Position numbers and translations under genes: made by a program. From Bacteroidota bacterium (GTDB lineage: Bacteria; Bacteroidota; Bacteroidia; Chitinophagales; Chitinophagaceae), in contig JANXRX010000186.1 in NCBI GenBank assembly GCA_025352905.1, positions 1 through 41,469 of the forward strand: a stretch of DNA of 41,469 bases. Direction: 5' to 3'. Below the pieces are notes generated by a model. It saw only the letters and a list, made by a program, of their open reading frames with translations. It had not been told where the DNA came from and searched no databases. Positions 1 to 9,065 of this stretch are shown in pieces. The number at the start of each line of letters is the position of its first letter. The first letter of the stretch is position 1.

Positions 1-671
1 CCCTGTTTTTCATACCAGCCACGCATACTTTCATCGATCTCCTTTTCGATCAACTGAACAGGCTCCATCCCCAGGGATTGCGCTGTTTGAATGATCAGCT
101 TAACAGGGTGTATATAGTTTTTAACAGCCACTAACCGGCCATCATGCGAAAAGGTTCTCTGGCCGCCTTTTTGTAAAGTTGCCGGGTGATAATCTGTGAT
201 GATCATATGGCCGCCGGGCTTTACTACCCGTTCCCATTCCTGGATGGCGGGAACAATATTTGAAATATGCGCTACCGTTAAAGTAGATACCAGCAGGTCA
301 AAGCTATCCGCAGGCTGGCTGAGTAAATGACCGGTTTGGCGGAAAATCTCCTGGCCCGGAAATTTTTCTTTCAGCATCGTCAGCATTTCCCTGGAAACAT
401 CATAGCCAACCAGCCTGGCAGGCTGTTGCCGCAGGATGCTGTACCAGTGCCTGCCGGTTCCGCATCCAACATCAATAATACTGCGGCCGTTGACCGTTAT
501 TTTTGATAAAAGAGCCGAAAAGATCTCTTTATCAAGGGCCAGCATCAGGTTATTCGGCTGGCGGTCATATTCTCCTGCCCAGAGATCGTAGGCGGCTTCG
601 GGTTCGGTCTCCGGTAAACTGGCCGGAAACCGATGCCGTATATATTGTTTTATTTTCCGGATTGCCAGCAT
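1..671 (-). CDS. Class I SAM-dependent methyltransferase, 3' end cut by window edge
   Basis: Reading the minus strand from an ATG at 671 gives an open frame that runs off the left edge (about 223 residues, no stop). The residues IIDVGCGTGRHW near position 65 are the SAM-binding motif I of Rossmann-fold methyltransferases. An acidic residue follows the next strand (VGYDVS), and VVKPGGHMIITDYHP is the usual post-motif III segment. It probably methylates a small molecule or sugar, but the substrate cannot be read from the sequence. It is divergent from the radical SAM run that starts at 803, with about 130 bp between them, so the two may share a regulatory region. The family call is secure; the role in the polysaccharide locus is inferred from position only. 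Confidence 0.88.
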   Translation of the reverse strand, partial: MLAIRKIKQYIRHRFPASLPETEPEAAYDLWAGEYDRQPNNLMLALDKEIFSALLSKITVNGRSIIDVGCGTGRHWYSILRQQPARLVGYDVSREMLTMLKEKFPGQEIFRQTGHLLSQPADSFDLLVSTLTVAHISNIVPAIQEWERVVKPGGHMIITDYHPATLQKGGQRTFSHDGRLVAVKNYIHPVKLIIQTAQSLGMEPVQLIEKEIDESMRGWYEKQ

Positions 672-802
672 AACCGGTAAAACGGAATATCTAAATCTTT
701 AGTTGCCTGTACCCGCTTATTTAATGCCTGTTTTTAACGAAGCTTATTTGCCGGTAAGGCAACCGCGGCGATCGTTTTTTCGTTCTGCCGGTATCCGAGC
801 CC

Positions 803-2305
803 ATGAATAAAGTACTCTTATTTAACCCGAAAAGCGCGGTGGCCAAACACAGGGTCCCCAATTCGATCATGAACATCGCTGCTTCTATCGACGGGCAATA
901 CGGCTGGGCCATTGTGGATGGCAACCGTGAGAACGACCCTTTCTCAAAGATCAGCGCCTACCTTGAAACGGGATTATATAAATATGTAGGCATCACCGTT
1001 ATGCCCGGCCCCCAACTGAAGCAGGCAGTTCCTGTTTCAAAAAAGATCCGTGAAACATTCCCGGAAGTAACCATTATCTGGGGCGGGTATTTTCCTACCA
1101 ATCACTATAAAGTAGTGCTCAATTCGGGATATGTCGATTTCGTGATCAATGGTCCCGGCGATCATGCTTTTCCCAAACTGGTTGATGCGCTGGAAAAAAA
1201 CGAACCATACGAATTCATCCAGAATCTTATTTACAAAACACAGGACGGGAAGATCGTAAAAACAACCAAACAGGAACTGATCGAGCAGGATACTTTACCC
1301 GCACTGCCATATGATGCGCTGCATACCATGTACCCCATGCAGCAATACCTTGGCAAAACCTTTCTCGGCAACAAAACCCTTGCTTACCATTCCAGTATCG
1401 GCTGTCCCTTCACCTGTTCCTTTTGTGCCGTGGTACCTACCTACGAGGCAAGATGGAAAGCCAAGTCGGCCGAAACGATCTACCGCGATATTAAATACAT
1501 AAAGGACAAATGGGGAGCGGATGCGATAGAGTTCCATGATAATAATTTCTTTGTATCTGAAAAAAGGGTGGTTGCTTTTGCCAAACTCATCAAACCCGAA
1601 AAAATGAAATGGTGGGGCATGGCCCGGATAGATACCATGGCCAAATTTTCAGACGAAACATTAACACTGATCAGGGAAGCTGGCTGTCGTATCATTTTCT
1701 TTGGCGCAGAAAGCGGTAATAATAAAGTACTGAAACAATTGGATAAAGGCGGCACGCAAACCGGCGACCAGATCATCTGGTTTGCGGAAAGGCTGAAATA
1801 ATTTGATATCATTCCAGAATACTCCTTTGTGCTCGGTGTTCCTGCACCTACGGCAGCAGAAGTAACCGAGCAGATAGATTTTGATATCCGGTTCATCAAA
1901 CAGATCAAAGCCGTGAATCCGAAAACAGAGATCGTCCTGTATACCTATAGCCCGGTACCTACAGAAGGATCGGAATTGTATGAGCAGGTGCTTGCTTCAG
2001 GGTTTTCGTTTCCGCAAAACCTCGAAGACTGGATCAGCCCGCAATGGGAGCGGTTTGATCTGCGTAAGAACCCGTTGACACCCTGGCTCACGCCGGAGAT
2101 GATTGACAAGATCCGGAATTTCGAAACCGTATTGAATGGATATTATCCAACCGTATCAGATATACGGCTGAGTAACCTGAAAAGAAAGATGGTGAAAATC
2201 GTTTCGGGATTGCGTTATAAAACCAATTTTTACCAATACCCGTTAGAGATCAAAATATTACAAAGACTCTGGAAATACCGACAGCCGGAAATTCAGGGAT
2301 TTTAA
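803..2305 (+). pseudogene. B12-binding-type radical SAM protein interrupted by an in-frame TAA
   Basis: Two open segments in the same frame (803-1801 and 1802-2305) together encode one protein of about 500 residues. They are separated only by a TAA at 1799-1801, with no shift of frame. Residues 1-170 resemble the cobalamin-binding-like N-terminal fold of BchE-type enzymes (IIWGGYFPT, then VDFVINGPGD). CPFTCSFC at residues 201-208 is the CxxxCxxC motif that holds the 4Fe-4S cluster and SAM. The stop falls after residue 332, inside the radical SAM barrel, and the sequence resumes as FDIIPEYSFVLG, the expected continuation. Neither half would be a complete enzyme. The segment from 1829 could restart at a GTG but would lack the cluster motif. 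The cause may be a genuine nonsense mutation or a base-call error. It is the first gene of a plus-strand run of similar enzymes. Confidence 0.85.
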
Positions 2306-2315
2306 AAATCAGGAT

Positions 2316-3080
2316 GTGATATTACCCGATTCAGCCATACTAAATAACCTGGATGTACAGGGACCCTCCCGGATGGATGACCCATTCGAGAAACAATATA
2401 TTACTGCCCGGACCCGGGAGAAAAGAATGTATGATGATAAAGAAGTGAGCAGCCTGCCCGACCTCCTGCCTTCACACCCTCATTTTGCTGAATGGCAATT
2501 CCGCAAAAGATCGGCCGCAAAACTGATCAGCCGGCTGAAAACAAAAAAGAAACAACCGGATATACTGGAAATAGGCTGCGGCAATGGCTGGATGAGTTAC
2601 CAACTCGCAAAGATCAAAGGAGCCAATGTAACCGGCCAGGATATCAACTTCACAGAATTGCAGCAGGCGGCGCGGGTATTTAACGGCCACCGGAAGCTGC
2701 GGTTTATTTATGGTGATGTATTTGAAGGCGTATTGCGGGATAGAAAATTTGATGTGATCGTATTCGCTGCTTCCATACATTATTTTCCCTCGCTTAATAA
2801 GATCCTTGCTTTTGCGCTCGATAAGCTGAACCCCGGGGGCGAGATCCATATCCTGGATACCCATTTTTACAAACCGGCCGAAACAGCCGGCGCACAACAA
2901 AGGACAGAAGCATATTACCGCTCATTGGGTTTTCCTGAAATGGCAAGACACTATTTTCATCATTCAACCAGTGAACTGAATAATTTCCGTCACACAACAC
3001 TGTTCAACCCGGCTTCCCTCTTTAACAGGATACGGGGAAATAAAGAACCCTTTCCATGGATCTGTCTCAAAAAAAGATAA
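2316..3080 (+). CDS. Class I SAM-dependent methyltransferase
   Basis: A 254-residue protein with motif I at residues 83-92 (ILEIGCGNGW), an acidic loop at VTGQDIN, and the KLNPGGEIHILDTHF segment typical of class I methyltransferases. The first usable start is a GTG at 2316; an ATG at 2373 would remove 19 residues that look poorly conserved, so the exact start is open. It lies 10 bp after the interrupted radical SAM gene and 1 bp before the next radical SAM gene, so it is almost certainly cotranscribed with them. Substrate unknown. It may methylate a glycan, lipid or peptide intermediate together with the neighbouring radical SAM enzymes, but that is inferred from the operon only. Confidence 0.88.
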   Translation: MILPDSAILNNLDVQGPSRMDDPFEKQYITARTREKRMYDDKEVSSLPDLLPSHPHFAEWQFRKRSAAKLISRLKTKKKQPDILEIGCGNGWMSYQLAKIKGANVTGQDINFTELQQAARVFNGHRKLRFIYGDVFEGVLRDRKFDVIVFAASIHYFPSLNKILAFALDKLNPGGEIHILDTHFYKPAETAGAQQRTEAYYRSLGFPEMARHYFHHSTSELNNFRHTTLFNPASLFNRIRGNKEPFPWICLKKR

Positions 3081-3081
3081 C

Positions 3082-4131
3082 ATGCTTTCGCAGTCCTTAT
3101 ACCATACCTATAAACGTTACCGCACACTGCAAACGCACCGTATCAGCGCATTGCCGCTGGTGATACTGATGCCGCACAGTGCCTGTAATTGCCGTTGTGT
3201 GATGTGCGATATCTGGAAAGGGAACAGGAACCTGAAACAGCTGACCCGGAAAGATGTGGAAGGTTTATTACAAACACTCCGCGCATTTGATACACAGCAG
3301 GTATTATTCTCCGGCGGAGAAGCATTACTCAATCCCCTGTTCTTCGATTTCTGCGAACTGCTGCAAAAAGAAAATATACGCATCACATTACTGTCAACGG
3401 GACTGACCATTAAACAACATGCTGCAGAATTGGTAGAACTGGTAAACGATATCGTTATATCGATAGATGGCAACGAGCCCTTGCATGACAGTATCCGGAA
3501 CATCCCCGGGGCATTCAGGAAAATGAAAGAGGGGATCGAAACGATCCATACCCTTGATCCCGGGTACCAGGTAACGGGACGTTCCGTGATACATAAACTT
3601 AATTTCCGCAGCTGGCCCTCTATTATAGATAGTGCAGTTGAGATGGGATTGAACCAGGTAAGTTTTTTGCCTGCCGATGTAAGCAGTAATGCGTTTAACC
3701 GCGAAACAACCTGGGATAGCAACCGGCAGGATGATGTACGGCTATCAAAAGAAGAGCTGCCGGAACTACAGTTGGTGATCGACTACCTGCAAACAGAATA
3801 TGCCCATTATTTTACCAATCACTTTATTGCCGAATCACCTGAAAAAATTCAAAAGATAGCCGCTTACTATGCGGCACAACATGGCATGGCCGCTTTTCCT
3901 TACAAAAAATGTAATGCCCCCTGGGTCTCGGTAGTAATAGAGGCCGATGGAAAAGTGAGGCCATGCTTTTTTCACAAAGAGATCGGCAATATCCGGGAAT
4001 CATCACTTGATGCGATACTGAACAGCGAGGAAGCGATCAGTTTCCGGAAGGGCCTCGATATGAGCAGCAATGAAACCTGTATTAAATGTGTATGCTACCT
4101 TAATTTATCACCCGGCTCGGCGCTTGTATAA
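3082..4131 (+). CDS. Radical SAM protein with SPASM-like C-terminus
   Basis: A 349-residue protein. Cysteines 35, 39 and 42 form the CxxxCxxC radical SAM motif (in ACNCRCVMCDIW), followed by the GGEALLNP glycine-rich SAM-binding strand. The C-terminal part from about residue 278 is rich in cysteine (KCNAPW, VRPCFFHKEIGNI, ETCIKCVCYL). This matches SPASM domains, which carry auxiliary iron-sulfur clusters. Members modify peptides or small molecules by hydrogen abstraction; this one has no adjacent precursor peptide that I could find. It begins 1 bp after the preceding methyltransferase and ends 3 bp before the next radical SAM gene, so it sits mid-operon. The family is sure; the substrate is unknown. 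Confidence 0.9.
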   Translation: MLSQSLYHTYKRYRTLQTHRISALPLVILMPHSACNCRCVMCDIWKGNRNLKQLTRKDVEGLLQTLRAFDTQQVLFSGGEALLNPLFFDFCELLQKENIRITLLSTGLTIKQHAAELVELVNDIVISIDGNEPLHDSIRNIPGAFRKMKEGIETIHTLDPGYQVTGRSVIHKLNFRSWPSIIDSAVEMGLNQVSFLPADVSSNAFNRETTWDSNRQDDVRLSKEELPELQLVIDYLQTEYAHYFTNHFIAESPEKIQKIAAYYAAQHGMAAFPYKKCNAPWVSVVIEADGKVRPCFFHKEIGNIRESSLDAILNSEEAISFRKGLDMSSNETCIKCVCYLNLSPGSALV

Positions 4132-4134
4132 AAA

Positions 4135-5598
4135 ATGACAGAACGCATCCTTTTCTCACATTCCTATTTTCTGCGGTTCGATCCCAAACAATGGGCCACT
4201 GCGCAACCGTATGCGCCATTGGGGACATTGTATGCGGCGGCGATGCTGCGCGATAGTGGCTACGAAGTAAAACTGTTCGATACCATGTTTGCAGAAAGAC
4301 CGGGAGAAGTAGTTGACCATCTGCGGCAATTTGGCCCGGATATTTTTGTGATCTGTGATGATGGGTTTAACTACCTCACTAAAATGTGCCTGACCAATAT
4401 GCGTGAAGCTGCATTTACGATGATAGAGATTGCCAAAGCAAACGGCTGTACTGTGATCGTATCCAGCTCCGACGCAACGGATCATTTTGAATCGTACCTG
4501 GCAAAAGGCGCCGATTTTATTATTATGGGCGAAGTGGAACAGACACTGCTGGAACTGGTGCACGCGATCAGCCAAAAAGAAACAGGATATACGGCTATTC
4601 CCGGCCTTGCTTATATACAGGGTGATGTTGTGATGAAGACGCTGAAAAGAGAACTGATCAGGGACCTGGATGAACTGCCCCTGCCTGCGTGGGACCTGGT
4701 GGATCTTGAACCCTACCGGCAGATGTGGATGCAGAGCAGCGGGTATTTTTCAATGAATATAGCCACTACACGCGGATGCCCGTTTAAATGTAACTGGTGC
4801 GCCAAACCCATTTATGGTAACCGCTATCATTCACGCTCACCGGAAAATGTGGTGAAAGAAATTCTGCTGCTGAAAGAACAATTCAATATGGACCATATCT
4901 GGTTCTGTGATGATATTTTTGGATTGAAACCGGGATGGGTGGCTGCTTTTGCAGAACTGGTGCAAAAAGAAAATGCACGGTTTCGGTTTAAGATACAATC
5001 ACGCGCCGACCTGCTTGTGCAGGAAAATTATATCCGCTCACTGGCGCTTGCGGGCTGTGAAAATGTATGGATGGGCGCCGAAAGTGGGTCGCAGAAAATT
5101 TTAGATGCGATGGATAAGGGTATCACTACCCGGCAGATAGAAACCGCAACCAGGCTTTTAAAAGAATACCGGATCAGGCCCTCTTTTTTTCTACAGTTCG
5201 GTTACCTCGGCGAAACAAGATCAGATATCCAAAGTACGATACGAATGGTGAACAGGTTGTTACCGCATAGTATCGGGATCTCGGTATCTTATCCATTGCC
5301 GGGAACCATATTTTATGAAAAAGTAAAAACGCAATTGGCACAGAAAGCCAACTGGACAGATTCCAATGAGCTGGAACTGATGTTCCGCAATACGTACCGC
5401 CCCGATTTTTACCGGCAGCTTCACCGTTATGTACACAGGAGCCACCGGTTACATGTATCACTGTTCAATTTGAAAAACGTATTAACACACCCTTTTTCAA
5501 ACGGCGTGAATGCCTGCCGCAAAGCTGCATCCTTTCTATATTATTTTCCTGCCACATTAGTTGCAAAACAAAAATTAGAAAAACTGGCAAAGACCTGA
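4135..5598 (+). CDS. B12-binding-domain-type radical SAM protein
   Basis: A 487-residue protein. Residues 1-150 form a cobalamin-binding-like Rossmann region (PLGTLYAAAMLRDSGYEV, then VIVSSSDAT and GADFIIMGEVEQT). The radical SAM barrel follows, with Cys215, Cys219 and Cys222 in GCPFKCNWCAK. ENVWMGAESGSQKIL and AMDKGIT are typical of the BchE/MagIV-type branch. Such enzymes often do methylations at unreactive carbons, or ring-forming chemistry. It is a full-length relative of the interrupted gene at 803, so it might partly cover for it. It starts 3 bp after the SPASM gene and is followed 3 bp later by a methyltransferase, consistent with one transcript. The substrate cannot be determined. Confidence 0.9.
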   Translation: MTERILFSHSYFLRFDPKQWATAQPYAPLGTLYAAAMLRDSGYEVKLFDTMFAERPGEVVDHLRQFGPDIFVICDDGFNYLTKMCLTNMREAAFTMIEIAKANGCTVIVSSSDATDHFESYLAKGADFIIMGEVEQTLLELVHAISQKETGYTAIPGLAYIQGDVVMKTLKRELIRDLDELPLPAWDLVDLEPYRQMWMQSSGYFSMNIATTRGCPFKCNWCAKPIYGNRYHSRSPENVVKEILLLKEQFNMDHIWFCDDIFGLKPGWVAAFAELVQKENARFRFKIQSRADLLVQENYIRSLALAGCENVWMGAESGSQKILDAMDKGITTRQIETATRLLKEYRIRPSFFLQFGYLGETRSDIQSTIRMVNRLLPHSIGISVSYPLPGTIFYEKVKTQLAQKANWTDSNELELMFRNTYRPDFYRQLHRYVHRSHRLHVSLFNLKNVLTHPFSNGVNACRKAASFLYYFPATLVAKQKLEKLAKT

Positions 5599-5601
5599 GC
5601 T

Positions 5602-6420
5602 ATGGTGTACCCGCAAAATATAGTAACCAATGAAGAACTTGCTGCAGCCGCATTTTCTGCGCAGTCGCTGGTATTTGATAAACTGTATGCACAGGATGAA
5701 ATGATCCTTTATAAACGCAAACGGGTACGGGAGCATATGGAGCCATACCTCTTACCGGGAAGCAGGATACTTGAATTAAATGCCGGAACCGGTGAGGATG
5801 CGGTTTATTTTTCGGGTAAAGGTCACCAGGTTCATGCAACAGATATAGCAGCAGGAATGTTGCAGGAGCTGGCTAATAAAGCACAGAATGTAAATGGAAA
5901 AATCAGTTATGAGCAGTGTTCTTATCTATCGCTTACAGGTCTTTCAGATAAGGGCCCATACGATCATATCTTTTCAAACTTTGCGGGGCTGAACTGTACG
6001 GGCGAACTGGATAAAGTATTACTGTCTTTTGAGGCCTTGCTTAAACCGGGGGGAACCGTTACGCTTGTGATATTACCCAGGTTCTGTCTTTGGGAAACAC
6101 TGCTTCTGCTAAAAGGAAAATTCAGAACTGCATTCAGAAGACCATTTACACGGATGGGCGCCAAAGCTTTTGTAGAAGGGCATGCTTTCCGTTGCTGGTA
6201 TTATAACCCCTCTTATATCCGAAACTGTTTACGCGGCTCTTTCGGGGTTTTGAAAACGGAGGGTCTTTGCACCCTGGTACCACCTGCTTATATGGAAGGA
6301 TTTTCCACTAAGTATCCGCGGCTGTTCAAAATACTTTGCCAGGGAGAAGAAAAATATAAAACGAGTTGGCCCTGGCGGTCGATAGGCGACTATTATATTA
6401 TCTCTTTAAGAAAAAAGTAA
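5602..6420 (+). CDS. Class I SAM-dependent methyltransferase
   Basis: A 272-residue protein with motif I at residues 56-66 (ILELNAGTGED), an acidic residue after the second strand (VHATDIAAGML), DHIFSNFAGLNC as motif II and LKPGGTVTLVILPR as the post-motif III strand. It is the last gene of the plus-strand radical SAM/methyltransferase run. Its 3' end overlaps the 3' end of the convergent gene at 6393-7376 by 28 bp, which leaves no room for a separate terminator between them. The substrate is unknown. Confidence 0.88.
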   Translation: MVYPQNIVTNEELAAAAFSAQSLVFDKLYAQDEMILYKRKRVREHMEPYLLPGSRILELNAGTGEDAVYFSGKGHQVHATDIAAGMLQELANKAQNVNGKISYEQCSYLSLTGLSDKGPYDHIFSNFAGLNCTGELDKVLLSFEALLKPGGTVTLVILPRFCLWETLLLLKGKFRTAFRRPFTRMGAKAFVEGHAFRCWYYNPSYIRNCLRGSFGVLKTEGLCTLVPPAYMEGFSTKYPRLFKILCQGEEKYKTSWPWRSIGDYYIISLRKK

Positions 6421-7376
6421 GCGTTTTTTTCTCCCGTGAAAGAGATATGCCACTGGTTTTCCAGGGCGTCTAACTTTTGCGTATAGAGATCGAGGATCTT
6501 TTTCTGAAAATGTTCAGGGGTGGGCCTGGCAAATTCTTTACCTGTTTTCAAACCCATCGGCTCACCCTTGCTGTTCATCCGTTGCCGGTGTTCTTTTTGC
6601 AGCCATCGCTTACCGGTGATCTTCATCCAGCGATCATCCAAAGCATTTCCGAGGCGTTTGCCGGGCATGTTTTCAAGCGCTTTTTTTATCCAGGAATCTT
6701 TTCCCGTAACGGATACAGCATTTTGCCGGGGGTATACATTGGGATAAAATTCTGCTACCCAATCATTGGCTATAAAAAAATCACGGAAACATTCTTCTCC
6801 GCAAACCGGGATCAGTGTGACAACCTCGGTAGCCGTAAAAATATTTTTTTCGCCGATCACCAATGCATCTGTCGAAATATAATAATTCATGCAGAACCAA
6901 TGCTGGCGACCGGTAAGAAAACTGAGTTTTTTAAAAAAATGCATCAGCGTCCTTGCTATCCAGAGCCGGTTAGCTGCTGTAATGATGAAAAAATCAATAT
7001 CAGCATCCTTGCCTGCAAAATTCTTGGAAAGTGAGCCCGAAATGCCCACACCCCGAACAAAAGGAAACTGGTAAAGAAAACGACCGATCCGGTTGGCTGT
7101 TGTTAATAATGCTGCGGCCCTTGTATTGCCCGCCCTTCTCCGCCCGGCAAGAGCAGGGTCGTTACCAAGCGAAAAGAATCCATCCTTTTCAAACACGATC
7201 CCCTCATTTTTCAGGAAAAACAGCGTTTCCGCCAAAGCCTCTTTTTTTAATGGGTGATCCAGGAATTTTCCAATCTCTTCCGGTAGTAGCGGGTACTGGA
7301 ACAAATCGAAATATGCCAGGGTCTTTATTATGCCGGGAATCGAATTCACTGAAGGACTTTTTTTCCATAACGGCAA
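6393..7376 (-). CDS. Nucleotidyltransferase-fold protein
   Basis: A 327-residue protein. GISGSLSKNFAGKDADIDFFII near residues 110-130 matches the pol-beta nucleotidyltransferase signature (G-S, then a D-x-D pair that binds metal). An N-terminal region (residues 15-60) looks like a winged-helix segment. No in-frame ATG lies near the start; the frame opens at a TTG (7376), so the exact start is uncertain. It runs opposite to both neighbours, between the radical SAM run and the priming glycosyltransferase. Such proteins transfer a nucleotide to a protein, RNA or small molecule; nothing here identifies the target. Confidence 0.75.
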   Translation of the reverse strand: MPLWKKSPSVNSIPGIIKTLAYFDLFQYPLLPEEIGKFLDHPLKKEALAETLFFLKNEGIVFEKDGFFSLGNDPALAGRRRAGNTRAAALLTTANRIGRFLYQFPFVRGVGISGSLSKNFAGKDADIDFFIITAANRLWIARTLMHFFKKLSFLTGRQHWFCMNYYISTDALVIGEKNIFTATEVVTLIPVCGEECFRDFFIANDWVAEFYPNVYPRQNAVSVTGKDSWIKKALENMPGKRLGNALDDRWMKITGKRWLQKEHRQRMNSKGEPMGLKTGKEFARPTPEHFQKKILDLYTQKLDALENQWHISFTGEKNAYFFLKEII

Positions 7377-7499
7377 AAAAACCGGCAGGGTTGTTTGTGC
7401 CCCTAAAAAAACCTGCCTGTATCGTAAAATGCCTTAAAAAGCAACCTTTTACCGTATAGTTCCGAATAGGTAGTTATTCCCGAAACGGAATGCTATACC

Positions 7500-8240
7500 A
7501 TGATGAACAATGTAAATATCCCTTTATCCGACAGATTTGTTCCCCACCTGCATGCGGTAAAAAAACCGGCAAGGCTAAGGGATCATATTGATAAAAAAAG
7601 GGAATACCTGTTTATAAAGAGAGGGCTCGATATATTGGGATCTCTTTTTGTGATCCTGTTCATACTTAGTTGGATGGTGCCATTGGTATTTCTGCTGACC
7701 AGGATAGATTCTCCAGGGCCCGTATTTTTTTTACAGAGAAGAACCGGGCGGGGTGGCCGCTCTTTCCTATGCTATAAATTCCGGACAATGGTGGTAAATG
7801 CTGAACAGGATCACCGGCCCGCTACTGAAAATGATGAAAGGATCACAAAGCTGGGCAGGATACTCCGCAGGTCAAATCTTGATGAGTTCCCGCAATTTAT
7901 TAATGTATTGTTGGGGTCTATGAGTATTGTTGGCCCCAGGCCACATATGTATGCAGACTGCAATCGGTTTGCATCTGTTCTTCCCGGTTATAAATTCCGT
8001 AATATGGTAAGACCCGGTATTACAGGCTGCGCACAGGTGAGGGGCTATTATGGCACGGCAATAACCCGGGAAAGCGTTGCATTGCGCTCTCAATGGGATA
8101 ACTATTATGTAAAAAATCTTTCGTTTTGGCTCGATTGCCGCATTATCTTTACAACCGCCATTCAGCGAATGAAGGCTGTGTTGTTAAACCCGTTCACACA
8201 AACAGGCCCCGAAAAGGAAAAAGCCTGTGAAATATCATAG
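7500..8240 (+). CDS. Priming sugar transferase (polyprenyl-phosphate glycosyl-1-phosphate transferase)
   Basis: A 246-residue protein of the bacterial sugar transferase family, which puts the first sugar-1-phosphate on undecaprenyl phosphate to begin polysaccharide assembly at the inner membrane. One hydrophobic segment lies at about residues 43-68 (LDILGSLFVILFILSWMV). The catalytic cytosolic part follows: DSPGPVFFLQRR, KFRTM (93-97), LDEFPQFINVL (127-137) and VGPRPHM (144-150). It is the short form without the N-terminal multi-pass region of WbaP/WcaJ proteins. Two adjacent ATGs (7500 and 7503) could serve as start. It is paired with the FkbM methyltransferase, 27 bp downstream. Confidence 0.93.
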   Translation: MMNNVNIPLSDRFVPHLHAVKKPARLRDHIDKKREYLFIKRGLDILGSLFVILFILSWMVPLVFLLTRIDSPGPVFFLQRRTGRGGRSFLCYKFRTMVVNAEQDHRPATENDERITKLGRILRRSNLDEFPQFINVLLGSMSIVGPRPHMYADCNRFASVLPGYKFRNMVRPGITGCAQVRGYYGTAITRESVALRSQWDNYYVKNLSFWLDCRIIFTTAIQRMKAVLLNPFTQTGPEKEKACEIS

Positions 8241-8267
8241 CCACCGGGATGGCGCAAAAAAGATAGT

Positions 8268-9065
8268 ATGTCGCATAGCCACGAGCAGCAACAAACACCT
8301 ACCGGGAAAAGCGGGTTTTCTTTTTTTGCCCCTATCAGGCGATTGCTGGAAAAAGAAAAACTTTTACTACGCGCAAACAAATACCGCAACAAAGAGGATA
8401 AAGGAGGGATACAATATATTATCGACTCGGTTCAACCCGGTGATATTGTATTTGATATCGGCGCGCATAAAGGGGGGTACCTGTATTTTATGCACCGGGG
8501 TGTTGGCGAAGGAGGGCATGTATATGCTTTTGAACCGCAGCAGGTTTTATATACATACTTAGTCAGGATAAAGCAGTTATTGAGATGGCGGAACGTGACT
8601 ATCGAATCCCACGCCGTATCGGATACGGAAGGAAGCACGACACTATTTATACCTTATAACCATGGGAGCCCTACTGCACCGGGTGCCACCATTGTTGACA
8701 AAAAAGAAAACGCAGCGGAAAGACAGGAACTGCAACCGGTAATAATGGTTACACTCGATGATTACTGCGGCCGGAAAAAAATACGCCCGGCTTTTTTGAA
8801 AATAGATGTGGAAGGGAATGAACTGCATGTATTTCGTGGCGCGAGAAAAATATTACAGGAATACAAACCGCGGATCCTGTTCGAGTGCGAGGCGCGGCAT
8901 GTGGGAGAACAGAAGCTTATGGAAACACTTGCCTACCTGCAGGAACTTGGCTATACCGGATATTTTATACAGGATGACCAACGCCTTCCTGTTGCGCAGT
9001 TCAGTGTAAAAGAAAATCAAAACGATTCAGTCGGAATTTTTTGCAACAATTTCATCTTTGAATAA
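8268..9065 (+). CDS. FkbM family methyltransferase
   Basis: A 265-residue protein. VFDIGAHKGGYLYFM (residues 61-75) is the SAM-binding motif as found in FkbM proteins. VYAFEPQQ (85-92) and FLKIDVEGNELHVFRGA are the other two hallmark segments of the family. FkbM enzymes O-methylate small molecules and sugars, so methylation of a sugar in the glycan built here is likely but inferred. It follows the priming transferase on the same strand, and its 3' end overlaps the convergent O-antigen-ligase-like gene by 39 bp. Confidence 0.92.
   Translation: MSHSHEQQQTPTGKSGFSFFAPIRRLLEKEKLLLRANKYRNKEDKGGIQYIIDSVQPGDIVFDIGAHKGGYLYFMHRGVGEGGHVYAFEPQQVLYTYLVRIKQLLRWRNVTIESHAVSDTEGSTTLFIPYNHGSPTAPGATIVDKKENAAERQELQPVIMVTLDDYCGRKKIRPAFLKIDVEGNELHVFRGARKILQEYKPRILFECEARHVGEQKLMETLAYLQELGYTGYFIQDDQRLPVAQFSVKENQNDSVGIFCNNFIFE

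Noticed and set aside
1480..1908. Minus-strand open frame of 142 codons across the in-frame stop
   Set aside because: It overlaps the radical SAM gene in antisense and shows no recognisable protein features.
1829..2305. Separate small gene starting at a GTG
   Set aside because: It continues the same frame and family as the upstream part of the radical SAM gene and lacks the cluster motif, so it is the gene's tail.
6477..7034. Plus-strand open frame of 185 codons opposite the nucleotidyltransferase gene
   Set aside because: It is antisense to a clearly recognisable protein, has no family features, and its sequence is a low-quality mirror of that gene.
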